From positions 682,001-746,000 of the forward strand of contig OZ237756.1 of the NCBI GenBank assembly GCA_965178125.1: DNA of 64,000 nt, in the 5' to 3' direction. The notes below the pieces were generated by a model. The model saw only the letters and a program-made list of their open reading frames with translations. It was not told the DNA's origin and made no database searches. Shown piece by piece: positions 18,562-28,886 of this stretch. The stretch is from Bilabrum cf. latius. Taxonomy: Eukaryota; Bigyra: Bicosoecida; Bigyra; Bicosoecida. Position 1 is the stretch's first letter. Each line of letters starts with the position of its first letter. The position numbers and the translations under genes were made by a program.

Positions 18562-20328
18562 ATGTCATTGAATACATTTGCCCTTCAGCCAGTCAAAGTA
18601 TCTCCCGCAACATTAGACGTACAACCAAAGCCTTATGAAGTTCAAGAAGGTTATGAGAACCGAACGTTTCGCAGATACGCTCCATCTGGTTCAGCCGGTA
18701 ATTATAATTCAGGTGTGAATTGGAATATTAGTATGCCTTCAGGTGTAGGTTTATGCCGCCGCGCATACGTGTCTTGCCGTTTTTCCATTACCTTTTCCGT
18801 GAATAATCAAACCGCAGGTGCTCTCGTACCATTTACACCAGATTACGATGCTCCACGCTCATATCCACTTAATCGCTCCATTGCAACACAGACAGTTGGT
18901 ATCAATAACATTCGCTTTACTTAGAATAACGCGGAAATAATGGACGTAGTGTCCCATTGTTTAGATGATGATGTTCATCGTGTGAATTGCCTTGATAGTG
19001 TGTATAGACGCGACAATGTGCCTTCATACGCGATGATGAGTTAGGCTACAAATAACGCTCTTGCTTCGTATGAGGACGTGCTTTAGGACCAACCCGCAAG
19101 AGGAAGTGGATTTTATAACTTGGTTCAAATGGATAACACTCCAGTGCCCGCAGGTCAAACGCAAAATCGTGTTCTTGTCTTTGAATGTACTGAGGCGGTT
19201 CTTTGCCCACCTTTCCATTACGAAAGTAAATAGGAACAACCAGCCATTTTCGGTTTAGAAACTCTTTCCTTGGATATCAATTGGTCGCAACTGAGTAGAA
19301 CCGTGTGGTCTCGTATTCCACAATAGGACTTAACTGCTACCGTTTAGTCGGTAGATGTCCAGAACCCCTATTTATACCTTGAATAGATTACCCCTAAAAC
19401 AGGGTTTGTCCTTCCAAAACAGGTATCCTATGATATTTTTGAAATGACTTCATATACTCAAAGCTATGGTGCAACAATCAGCGCAGGAACAACAGCAACT
19501 CTTACGAACAACAATATTAAACTTAGCAATTCAGTTCCATCTCGTCTATTTGTGTTTGCCCGTCGCTCACCTACCAGCGTCTCAGTAGATTAGGGAAACA
19601 CATTCCTTGGAATTGAGGGAATATCTATTGAGATGAATAACCAAAGTGGATTACTCGCAGATGCTTCACCTCAGTAGCTATGGGACTTATCCAGAAGCAA
19701 TGGACTTGAATAGCAATACGCGGAATGGGCTATGCGTAAATTCGGGGATAGGGTGCTATCAGGCGCAATTCTCTCCATCGACCCCGCCAAGGATTTGAGC
19801 CTAGATGTAGATTAGACAAATGGAAGCAACGGCTCTAACCAATTGTCTATCACCCTACGAGTGAAGAATAATGATGTTGTAGATTACCAAAATGTGTAGT
19901 GTGTGGTTGTGGGATTGTACGAAGGAGTAATGAATGTGATTGATGGTTCTAAGATTGAGTATTAGCAGGGTGTCATCTCACGGGCAGATGTTCTTTCCGC
20001 CTCTAAACTACCCGTAGTATATGAAAGTCAATTATCAGGACTACACGGTCGCGGTCTTGGGAAAAAGATTAGACACGCCTTAAAAAAGTTCGCACACAAA
20101 ACCGCTGATTGGGTAAAGAAAGGCAATCTCAAAAAAGTATTAAAGGATGGTAAGTAGGTATTTGACACCGCTAAAATGGTGGGTGAAATGGCTGGTATGG
20201 GACGCCAAAGGAAACCCCGAAAAACTACCAAGAAAGGCAAGGGCTTAACAGGTGCCAAGTTGGGTTCTGGATTAACAGGTGGTAAATCTCTCTCTCGCAA
20301 TCAATTACTCGCTATGCTCCAAGCTTGA
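18562..20328 (+). CDS. Major capsid protein (double jelly-roll type)
   Basis: 588 residues; about 14 in-frame TAG codons read as Gln (for example LEQITPK, SVDQGNTFLG), TGA stop. Size, position after the penton gene and beta-rich composition fit PLV/Polinton MCPs, which build the pseudo-hexameric capsomers. The last ~95 residues are a basic, Gly-rich extension (RHALKKFAHKTADWVKK; RKPRKTTKKGKGLTG) with LTGGK at 20272-20286, a candidate maturation-protease site, and a short tail. Such an extension could be a fused core peptide. The ATG follows TATATAATATAC. Confidence 0.85.
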
Positions 20329-20383
20329 GTATGAAAAGGGTAAACCAATAAATATTTGTCTTGGTATATAGTATATCAAAACA

Positions 20384-21001
20384 ATGTCAGTATCATCTGC
20401 TGTAATGGTTGCTGGGACTTTGGCTCCTTTAATGTATTCTGGTAGTCGGTGTCTATATTCTTGGTGGACGAAAGACGGAACTTAGAAACAGAAATCCTGC
20501 GTGGTTGTTCCAAAAGGCTCTGGGAAAACTACTTTGTGTCGCTCTATAGAAAGTGTTGATAAAGACACTTTGGTCATTGACTTAGATGAATGCGTAAATG
20601 GTTAGATTTCAGGGTAGGAAAAATAGAAAATGGAGAAAATGCTAATTGATGGTGATGAAAGCACCCACCGTCTCTTTTATTACTCTTAGTCAAGATTAGT
20701 GTATGAAAAAATTAAAGCGGATTGGCTCACAAAGAAATCCAGGCGTTTAATTGTTATGGTTGGTTCGTTGGAATTAGCGAAAGATTTATTTAAGGAAAGT
20801 TCAATTTTTGTGTGTGTGCCTTCTCACAGTCTTTTTGAGGAAATCCGTGAAGGGAAAAAATCGGGGGACTTATTGTCTGTAGAACGCTCAAGAACGAATT
20901 TAATCGCTGGATTACATTAGAGTTAGTACTGTGTCTATTCATCCTTTTAGCAACTGGAGGAATTCGTCCGGAAAACCTTCGGTCTTGGAAGTCGTCTATG
21001 A
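20384..21001 (+). CDS. P-loop NTPase/kinase-like protein
   Basis: 205 residues; six or so TAG codons, TGA stop. An N-terminal hydrophobic stretch (VMVAGTLAPLMY) is followed by a P-loop VVPKGSGKTTLC at about residues 42-53 and a Walker-B-like LVIDLDE. The fold resembles small nucleotide kinases rather than the packaging ATPase, which is encoded separately. The substrate is unknown. It lies between the MCP and the papain-like protein on the same strand. Upstream sequence TATAGTATATC resembles the element's promoter motif. Confidence 0.65.
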
Positions 21002-21026
21002 GTTTTTTAATACAAGCCTATACTAA

Positions 21027-22283
21027 ATGGATAGTTTTTATACACTTAGTGGCGGAAAAATGAATTCTGGTTTTGTTAAGACGTACATTAGTGTCAAAGA
21101 ACCAAAGAGTAAAACAACAAGGACATGGAAAAGTGAACATCCTTATTCTAAAGAAGCCCTTGAAAAAGCAATTAAGTTTGAAGATGGTGTGCGAAGCACC
21201 CCCTCTCGGCGCAGTTAGCTGGCGCAACAGCTTAAAGATGGTGTGGGAACAAAAGGAAAACCAAAAAAGAAATCCTAGAAGAAATCCACACAATCCAACA
21301 CACTTCATTAGTATTTAAAAGATGGTTTGCGAAGCACCCCCTCTCGGCGCAGTTAGCTGGCGCAACAGCTTAAGGGTGGAGTAGTGTATGGGAATTCAAA
21401 CGAAGTCCAGAGAACACTACAGCAATACGGGGATAGAACAATTATAGCTATGAAAGTAATTAGAACCCCCATTAGTGGCGCGATTAATCGGTTGCTTAAC
21501 TGGATTACCCTTGGAAAAATGAAAAAGTTAAAAAATAAACACGGATATAATGATTTTTTTCACTTAGCCTTAGAGTTGAACCTTGGAGGTGGAAAAAAGA
21601 TTTATCTTGAGAAGAATGAGAGGGTTAATTTGTCCTCAAGATTTTCCACCAACAAGAAAACACAAACTATGGAAGTAAATATTAATGGAAAACCTTAGAA
21701 AACAGTAAGGGAATTATATGAAACCACTTTACAGAAAATAGGAGAATACAATTTTTATTAGTATCGTGCTTTCTCGTTGAATTGTCAAAAGTTCATTTAG
21801 GATGTTCTACGCACAAATGGGTTTTTGACACCACCCTTAAACCAATTTATTATGTAGGATGTAGAGAGTATTGCTAAGAACGTATCGGGATTTACTAAGA
21901 GAGTGGCTAATGCTGCTACTGATGTGGCTGGGTATTTTTCCAAATGGTTCGGGAGAGGTTTAGATGATTTACCGGAAGATGTAAGAAACGCTTTAAGAAA
22001 AAATTAGGAAAAGCATAAGTAGAACACAGAAAGGGATTTTGGACAAGATTTTAAGGAAGGTTGGGATTTAGCAACTAAAACAGTTGGAAGACCAATTATG
22101 AAAGAAATCCATTCGCATACGAATGACCCAGTATCGGGTATGTATCTGGAAATATTTGGAGGTCAATGTCAGTGTGAAACAAAACGTTCAAGAGTTATGA
22201 AAATGGCGTCCATTTTAAGAGGAAAAGGAATATCCAAGAAGACAGCACTTAAGTAGGCTTGGAAAATGTTTGCGTATGATTAA
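21027..22283 (+). CDS. Papain-like (permuted, LRAT/NlpC-type) virion protein
   Basis: 418 residues; about 15 TAG codons, TAA stop. The N-terminus has LSGGK (21045-21059), an LxGG protease site. Then two near-identical copies of RSTPSRRSQLAQQLK. A central region has His in DFFHLALELNLGGG and, downstream, Cys in FSLNCQKFIQDVL. This H...NCQxF order is typical of circularly permuted papain folds (LRAT, PPPDE and related hydrolases or acyltransferases), also known as membrane-acting virion enzymes. The C-terminus ends SILRGKGISKKTALKQAWK, shared with the next gene. The enzymatic role is inferred. Confidence 0.65.
21184..21372 (+). repeat. Intragenic direct repeat of ~52 bp (21184-21235, 21321-21372)
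   Basis: Two almost identical copies starting GATGGT, notably GC-rich (CCCCCTCTCGGCGCAG), inside the papain-like gene. Each encodes RSTPSRRSQLAQQLK, so the duplication keeps the frame. Confidence 0.75.
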
Positions 22284-22295
22284 TTTATGATTGTG

Positions 22296-22303
22296 TATAG
22301 TAA
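22296..22303 (+). promoter_or_regulatory. TATAGTAA motif before the 213-residue gene
   Basis: Abuts the ATG at 22304. Confidence 0.5.
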
Positions 22304-22945
22304 ATGGCGGGTGTTGATGATTATACCGAAGAACAACTACATTTACTGGCTAGTTAGCCACATCAGAGTTTGGGGAAAGACGCTAGACAAGCACTAGCAA
22401 TTTTGAAAGGATTGAGGAAGCACTAGAGTATAGGGGAAAAGTACGCTAATCGTGTATATGTAAACCCTTAGGAAAGGGAAATGATGGAAATGCTCGCCGA
22501 AAAGACCGAACAAGAATTTGATACGCTAGGAATTGACAAAGATAGTGATGGTGATTATGACGTGGGTATACTAAAATTCTTATCACCATCACTACACGAG
22601 CAACACGACACAACACTTGATGATTTTAATTAGGCAATTCATAGAAAATATGCGTCAGAACGGAGAGATACTATGCGTGAATTTTTTGATGCTAGAGAGA
22701 AGGGAAATAGTTAGAAAGAACTATTATCATCGAGATAGGCTAGAGTAATGCGAATGGGTGGTGAAGTGCCTGATTGGGGCTCGAACGAAAGAGCGAAGTA
22801 GAGTTTTAAACCACAAAAAACTGGAAAAGGGAGGCGCCGTCGGAAAAACCCAAAAGCAAAACTAGCAATGAAAATCGCTCAGTAGTTAAGAGGTAGAGGA
22901 TATGGGAAAAGTGATGCTCTAAAAATTGCTTGGTAGAATGTATGA
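22304..22945 (+). CDS. Putative virion protein with basic C-terminal tail
   Basis: 213 residues, about nine TAG codons, TGA stop. The N-terminal half is helical and acidic. MRMGGE (around residue 158) fits an adenain-type MxGG site. A basic stretch GKGRRRRKNPK follows. The C-terminal ~28 residues (AMKIAQQLRGRGYGKSDALK) closely match the C-terminus of the preceding papain-like protein, suggesting a shared targeting or packaging peptide. No named family is recognised. Confidence 0.6.
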
Positions 22946-22986
22946 CTTAAATCTAACTCTATAGTATAATACTATAGAATACAAAA

Positions 22987-23259
22987 ATGACACTCAGTCA
23001 TTCAGAAAGAAAAGAACAGGATAAGCTGTATGCCCGTGAATACTACCGGAAAAACAAGGAAAAACTTGGAGAATAGATAAAGTGTTCCTGTGGTGGTGTA
23101 TATAAGAAGTACAATAAATCACATCATTGTAGAACCAAAAAACACCTTGATTGGCTTCAAAAAGAGGAAGACACAAAAAGGGAACAAATTAATATTATGG
23201 ATGAACTTGATAGTTTGCGATAGGAAATTTAGAGACTAAAGGAAAAGCAGACTATTTAA
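22987..23259 (+). CDS. Small zinc-finger protein
   Basis: 90 residues, three TAG codons, TAA stop. An N-terminal helix (RKEQDKLYAREYYRKNK) is followed by CSCGGVYKKYNKSHHCRTKKH, a compact Cys/His metal-binding motif seen in many small viral proteins, and then a C-terminal coiled coil. It is the last rightward gene of the morphogenesis block and converges on the polymerase gene, 1 bp from its stop. A palindromic TATAGTATAATACTATAG sequence precedes the ATG. DNA or RNA binding is likely but not shown. Confidence 0.65.
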
Positions 23260-23260
23260 T

Positions 23261-25102
23261 TCAATCTTTTCTAAAAATTTTCTTCTTACTGTGAATAATT
23301 TGACATTCACCTGATTGCTCCAACTTCATACCCCCAAGGTTCGTTGATAACTTTAGAGGTAATTCTTTCTCACTAATGAAACCATCCGTGTTGACATAGT
23401 GAATGTTTTCAAGATATGGCTCAATCATTTTGGACAATTTACTTCGTCCAAGTCCAGTCAGAAAGGGGCCCATTCTTGCGTAGGCTGTTTTGTAATCGTA
23501 CTCTTCGTCATATAGTATACCCGATACAAGTCGTCCAGATGCTTTAGGATACGCGTTCTTTAATTGTCTAAAATTCATACAATCACCATCTCGGAGTGTT
23601 TTTGTGATTGTGTTTTTCTAACATAGAGAACCCCAAATATTATTTAGTATCTCCTTCGCACACTTCAATCCCTATTTTTTATAACCGTACAATCGCTCAA
23701 TCATCGTTTTGAACAGTCCATTTGCCTTCACCCTTGTTGTCTCATCGTAAAGTAAAGCGTTGGCTTCACCGTCTTCAATCAGAGACACCTAAGCGCCCGT
23801 CTCAATCGCTCGGTTAATGTCATATTGGGTATAATAATTGTTTTTTCTTTTTTGTACCAATTTAGAATTGATATTTTCAATATGTACCCTAAAAATGCCG
23901 TACGGATAGAAACCACTTGAAGGTACTTCAAATTTTACGAACTTACCCCTTCTAACCGGAAATGTAAATGTACCCTTCATAATACTTGGATAAAATGAGT
24001 TAATATCGTACTGGTATGCGTTTTTTAATGTAGTATTCTTGTTTGCCCAATTCAATCCACCACCCGAGGCTTTAGAAATCCATAGTGCTTCAACTTGGTC
24101 AATCGGGTCGGCAGGGTAAAGTTTGGAAAACTTACTGAAATACGACTTTACAAATAGGGATGTTCTAAACATAAATCGTGATAAATCCATATATCCACCC
24201 GTCTCCTTCGCTAATGCCCTTACATTTTTCATCCGTTCTTCGTGTTTTGTTCTTAGTTCTTCCTTGGACTTGACTTCAAAGATGAATTTATCCTTGGAAA
24301 CTGATGTAATGCCTTCTGATTGATACTCACGGTCTCCATCAAATAGTAAATAAGAATTCTCGGATTGATACAAGCGGGTAATTAGCGTACACGGTTCTTT
24401 AGACGGCGGTGTAAATAATTCTTTCTAACTAATGGGGGGAACATACTTGTAATGCCCATTTGTTAATGAAACAGTTAGAAGACGGTCAAAATGAGTTTTT
24501 CCAGATGTGTATTCAAAGTCGCCTACAACATGAATGCGTACTTGAAGTTCGTCTTCTATCTCTGGTATTCTTCTGTAATCAACGGGGTCATCACGTCCAA
24601 TTTTCAAGAGTTCTTTGAGGTCGGACTTCGACAATCTTTTAATAGTAGTTTTCCATTTGCCTTTTGCGCTCTTTACATTTACCTTACGACCAACTGAAAA
24701 AGGAAAAGCCTGTTTTATAGCGTTATATAAACAATCGTTATGTTCGTCAGCACCGCCTTCTGGTTCTGGCTTTCTAATAAGCAGTAGTTCAAAAGAATTC
24801 AATTTTCTATATTCGTCGTCATCGTCGTCTTCGTAGCCCGCCCATAAACTATCTTGATTTTCTAAATCATCTGTAGTAATCCAAGTGCTTCGTGTTCGCC
24901 AACCTGTATCTTGGTAATTGATATTCACCTTAAATTTAAAGTCATCAAACGGATTTTCACCACCATCGTCGTAATCACGAATAAATTCCAAGACATTTTT
25001 TACGGTGATAAGGTCCTCGCTCTCAAATCGCATACTCCATATTGGTTTCCCATTAAGACGCAATTTGGTTCTTTGGGGTTCCGTAAAATCGATTTCGGGC
25101 AT
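23261..25102 (-). CDS. Family-B DNA polymerase
   Basis: 613 residues, four TAG codons, TGA stop. Palm motifs in order: motif A YDINSFYPSI, motif B region KEILNNIWGSLC, motif C-like YVNTDGF (Asn replaces the first Asp of the usual DTD pattern). No clear 3'-5' exonuclease DxE motif was found. The N-terminal part has NDCLYNAI and, later, NGHYKYV, spaced like the Cys and His boxes of an OTU-type fold. A protein-primed PLV/Polinton polymerase is the likely class. It would copy the viral genome. The ATG follows an ATACTATAGA sequence. Confidence 0.85.
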
Positions 25103-25159
25103 TCTATAGTATCTATTATATTATAGAATACGATAATTATTCTTAAGGTACGAACTCAC

Positions 25160-26821
25160 TCACTTCTCAATTTTACAGAGGAATTTGGAAAGTTTTCCTT
25201 TTTTGTTCTTTGGTGGGTTCTCTTTTATCCATTTTTGAATAGCGATGCTATTCTCAACACTCAGCTGTTTCTGGATTTTCTTATGGACTTGTTCCGTCGG
25301 TGTAATCTCCTTTTCTAATTCCAACTATTCAATCGTTTCCTACTGCTATGCGACTTGTTTCTGTAGTTCTCTAATCTACTCTCGAAGAACATCTACCTCG
25401 GATTTTGCTTTTTCCATCTCAGCAGAATGACGAAGTGCCTAAAATTTAGATTGGAAGCCTTTTAGTAAGTCTGCGTGTTTCACATTAAATTCTTGTTTTC
25501 TCTATTTGTTCATCGTTGAATGAACACCTACCTCTGACAATAGTGTTTTAATCATAGGTGTACCAAGGTTCTTCACTCTACCGTTCAGTTCCTGCTTTAG
25601 ATAATTGCGGAATTCCAAGACTGTCATTTTAAAATCTCTGCCTTCGTCCAGCCACTCTTCTTTTAGAATTTTTAAAACCGGATGTGCGCCATCAAGAATT
25701 CCTTTGTAAAAATTCTTTGATTTTGGTGCGAATTGTCCTGTAAAGTCTGGTGATTTATCATAGATTTCAACCAATAACATATAAAATGCCTTAGCCACTT
25801 CTGGATTTTCTGTAAAACGTTTTAGTGTTGTAAAGTATTCTTTGTCTCCTTTCTTTGATGTATTCACATCCAAAACACAATATCTACGGATTTCCTCGGT
25901 GATTTTGATTGGACTATCATTCGTATCAATAATTAGATTGAATGTATTCGGACGACTTTCGGATTTGACAAACTTCTCATTACAGGAAAAGTGTTTTTCC
26001 GTAATAAGATTTCTTAGTGTTGCCTACATGGCGTCCCAAATAGTTGGCGAGGCTTTTGGAATTTCATTAAAATTGACTAATAGTTTCCCGTCCAGAATTG
26101 AGTTGAAGGCGTCGGGTTGAAGCATCTTGTGTGTAAGCGTCTATAGTGTAAGGGTATATCCGAGTAGTTTTCTCATAAGGAAGGTAATAATCATCGATTT
26201 ACCAGTTCCTTGTGGAGATTTCAAATATAGTGCTGTTCCCAACTTCTTTCCGCCCACAATAACGTGAGCCAACCATTTCATCACAAAATCACACTATTCT
26301 TTGTCTTCTGAAGTCCACACCTTCTGGATATGTTCATAAATCATAGTCGCGCCTGCTTTTGCGTCTTCGGATAAATCCTCTATGTTTCCACAGTTTTCCC
26401 GTGTAAGTATAGGTGAACCCATAACGTTAATTGTTTGATTGTCGTAATCCACGGTAGGTGAATTAAATTTTCTTACAATCGTAAATACGTCGGTATTCTC
26501 ATTTAAGAACCAGTCTCGTGCTGACCAAGTCTTTACTCTTTTGTTGCCCACAATCGCGTAAATACAGTGTCCCCCAATCAGGTAATTTTCAGTAATATTT
26601 TTATTCGTAAGGAACTACCAGACTGGTTTCTGGGGTTCGTCATCACTTATGTTATTCCGATTTAATTCAGATGCTATTAGAAAATACACCCCGCCACCTT
26701 GCTCGTGGGTGCGGTAGAAGTATTGTCTAAGGTATTGAATACATTCCTCTTGTTTTCCGGCATTACATAGGTCCATAAGGCTTTTTGACGAATACGCTTT
26801 AGTCGGCAGAGTGAATGACAT
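25160..26821 (-). CDS. SF3-type (D5-like) replicative helicase
   Basis: 553 residues with about ten TAG codons, TGA stop. Walker A is LKSPQGTGKSMI; a Walker-B-like KLLVNFNEIP follows at the spacing expected for superfamily 3; then TFNLIIDTNDSPIKI resembles motif C (sensor Asn). The N-terminal ~190 residues are a divergent region with a primase-like position but no recognisable catalytic triad. The C-terminus is a Gln-rich coiled coil where many Gln codons are TAG. Together with the polymerase gene it forms a leftward replication block. The start follows TTCTATAGTAC. Confidence 0.85.
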
Positions 26822-26878
26822 TTTTGTTGTTGTACTATAGAATACGAAAATAATCCTTAAGGTACGATACGGGGCATC

Positions 26879-27934
26879 TCAATTTTCTATATCCCACTCC
26901 AAAATTAAATTAGGAGCAATTTCTTGGATTTTATTCTTTGGTTCCCACGTCCAATGTTCTGGTTCTGGAAAATCTTTCCATTCTATTTGATATTCTGTTT
27001 CGTTCTCGGATTTTATTTTTTTTGGCAGAAAGATTGTCTGAGCATCTCGGTTATTGTCCTCATTATCAAAGTCGATAATCTGTAATTCCTCTTTTGTATA
27101 AGCCACTAAATCGTCCTAATCCACAACATATAAAGGTGGTTGTTCGGGTCTTAATAACACTTTAGTAACCGTTTTGATTTCTGGATTATAGCGTAAATCG
27201 GAAGCACGAAAATTTCCGGATAATTTTTGCTGTAAATTTGTAGCCTTTCTGGGTTCTTCTAATGGTATACGAACTCTTGTACCCTCTTCCAATATATTAC
27301 AAGCGTCCCCTTTACACTACGTAAAGTCGAAGTGTTCTGGGGGTAAAGGTGGTTCTTCTATATACTTTTCCAGTTGATATTCATTATAGTTTTCAATGAT
27401 GTTTGGAAGCATATCCACCCATTCTACGCTTTCGTTACCTGTATTTAACTCATTAACGTTCTATAGGGTAAATATGGCTTTTCCCAACGTTTTATTTAAG
27501 TTTTCCACTAATGCTTGTTGTCGGTGGCGACCTGCTTTATTTCTTCGTACAAATACGTCGGTCTCTTCTAAATATCTTTGTAAAGCGTTGAATTCTTTTC
27601 CATTATCTATTTCCAAACGGTACTGCGGTTTCTGGACATTTCCACGATTGAAAATCTTTTTTGACGCCTTTAATACTTCGTTCTAACGCTTGGTTTTGAG
27701 CGGTTCAGCATCGGCCTACTTTGTATGTAAATCAATAGCAGTTAATGCGTATTTATAATTCTTGTCGTGTGGTAAAGATAATAAATCCATTTGTACCACT
27801 TGGTGAGGTTCTGGTACATTTACGTGGGGTCGATTTACTCCTTTGGGTCGTTTTGGTCGTTTCATTAAATTTACAATACGACTGTTGGGATAAATGTTTA
27901 GGGATTGTAATATTCTTTCAAAGGCGCTACTCAT
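26879..27934 (-). CDS. Rve integrase with chromodomain (Polinton type)
   Basis: 351 residues, five TAG codons, TGA stop. DDE core: Asp in VVQMDLLSLPH, Asp in YRLEIDNGKEF, Glu in ALVENLNKTL. The C-terminal chromodomain shows YQIEWKDFPEPEHWTWEP, complete with the aromatic residues of a methyl-lysine cage. It would insert the element; the chromodomain could direct it to particular chromatin. The 5-bp target duplication around element A fits this enzyme class. The gene lies just inside the right TIR. The promoter-like AACTATATAGC precedes the ATG. Confidence 0.9.
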
Positions 27935-27974
27935 TTGCTATATAGTTCTTTAATAGAGGTATGCTTTTCCTTGC

Positions 27975-28886
27975 TTAATTTTAATATTTCTTTGTATCCT
28001 ATATTGTCAAAATTTTTCAATCAATTTTTGTGTTTTTAATTGGAAAACAATTATAATTTGTTTTTTATTTTCCTTTTAATTTTTATGGTGGCATCATAGG
28101 AATTACAACATTTAATTTTAATCTTTGAAAAAGATATCAAAAGAGCGGAGGGCAAAGCCCGAGCATCTTGGGAACTTAATTTATTTTTTCTAAGTCTCTT
28201 ATAATTGACCTGTAAAATCTCTCAATTTTTGGGGGACTTTTCCAAAGGGACTTAAAATACAATTATAATTTGTTTTCGTTTTCCTTATAATGTATCATCT
28301 CTTGGGTAATCGGTTTGGTTGCTTCGGAGAACAATTTAGTCGCTTGGGAAATCCTTGGGAAATCCTTGGGAAATCCTTGGGAAATCCTTGGGAAATCCTT
28401 GGGAAATCCTTGGTCGGTTCATCGGTCGGTTCATCGGTCGGTTTATCGGTTTGTCGCTTGGGAACATGCCTCGGTCTCTTGATAAAATACCTTGTTCTCT
28501 TGGGGAAATCCTCGGTTGGTCTCTTGGTCTCTTGGGAATTCATCCTTCCGTTCCTACAGCAAACACAGAGATATTTTGGACACTTGGTTAATTTCTTCAT
28601 TTTTTCCTACTTTACTAAAACATCTCTGTCTTTGCTGTTAGAGTTTATAAGGGGGTTAAATATTAGAATTCTTCAATTTACCCCTACTTCGTAGGAGTAA
28701 ATTTTATATCTGAAAATGGGTACATAGAGGGGTTCTATAGGGGTTCTTGGGGAACCCCCTGTGAAATCATTTAGGTTTATAGGGGAAACACTTGAGTTGC
28801 TAAATATGCCTTTAAAGGAGGGGCGAGCGTAGCGTAGCCCTCGTCCTCAACGCTTGGTGTACCTACCACCACCTGTTGTCCCCCCC
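27975..28886. repeat. Right terminal inverted repeat of element A
   Basis: Pairs with 12096-13062 and matches 7207-8251 of element B. Holds the GGGAAATCCTT minisatellite (28338-28413) and one micro-element copy (28120-28168), and ends GTTGTCCCCCCC. No gene is called. Confidence 0.85.

Larger units (their letters stand above)
12096..28886 (+). mobile_element. Element A: complete integrated polinton-like virus (Maverick type)
   Basis: 16.8 kb, AT-rich, bounded by G8/C7 runs and ~0.9-kb TIRs. Flanked by GGGCC on both sides (12091-12095 and 28887-28891), taken as a 5-bp target duplication. Contains the full PLV module set: protease, packaging ATPase, penton-like minor capsid protein, MCP, family-B polymerase, SF3 helicase, DDE integrase, plus small virion-type genes. 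All are intact when TAG is Gln. No internal frameshift was noticed in the core genes, so it may be recently integrated or still active. Confidence 0.9.

Noticed and set aside
28290-28694. 134-residue frame in the right TIR (and its mates at 12289-12801 and 7741-7944)
   Set aside because: Made of 11- and 12-bp minisatellite units, differs between TIR copies by indels, and has no promoter motif or stable start.
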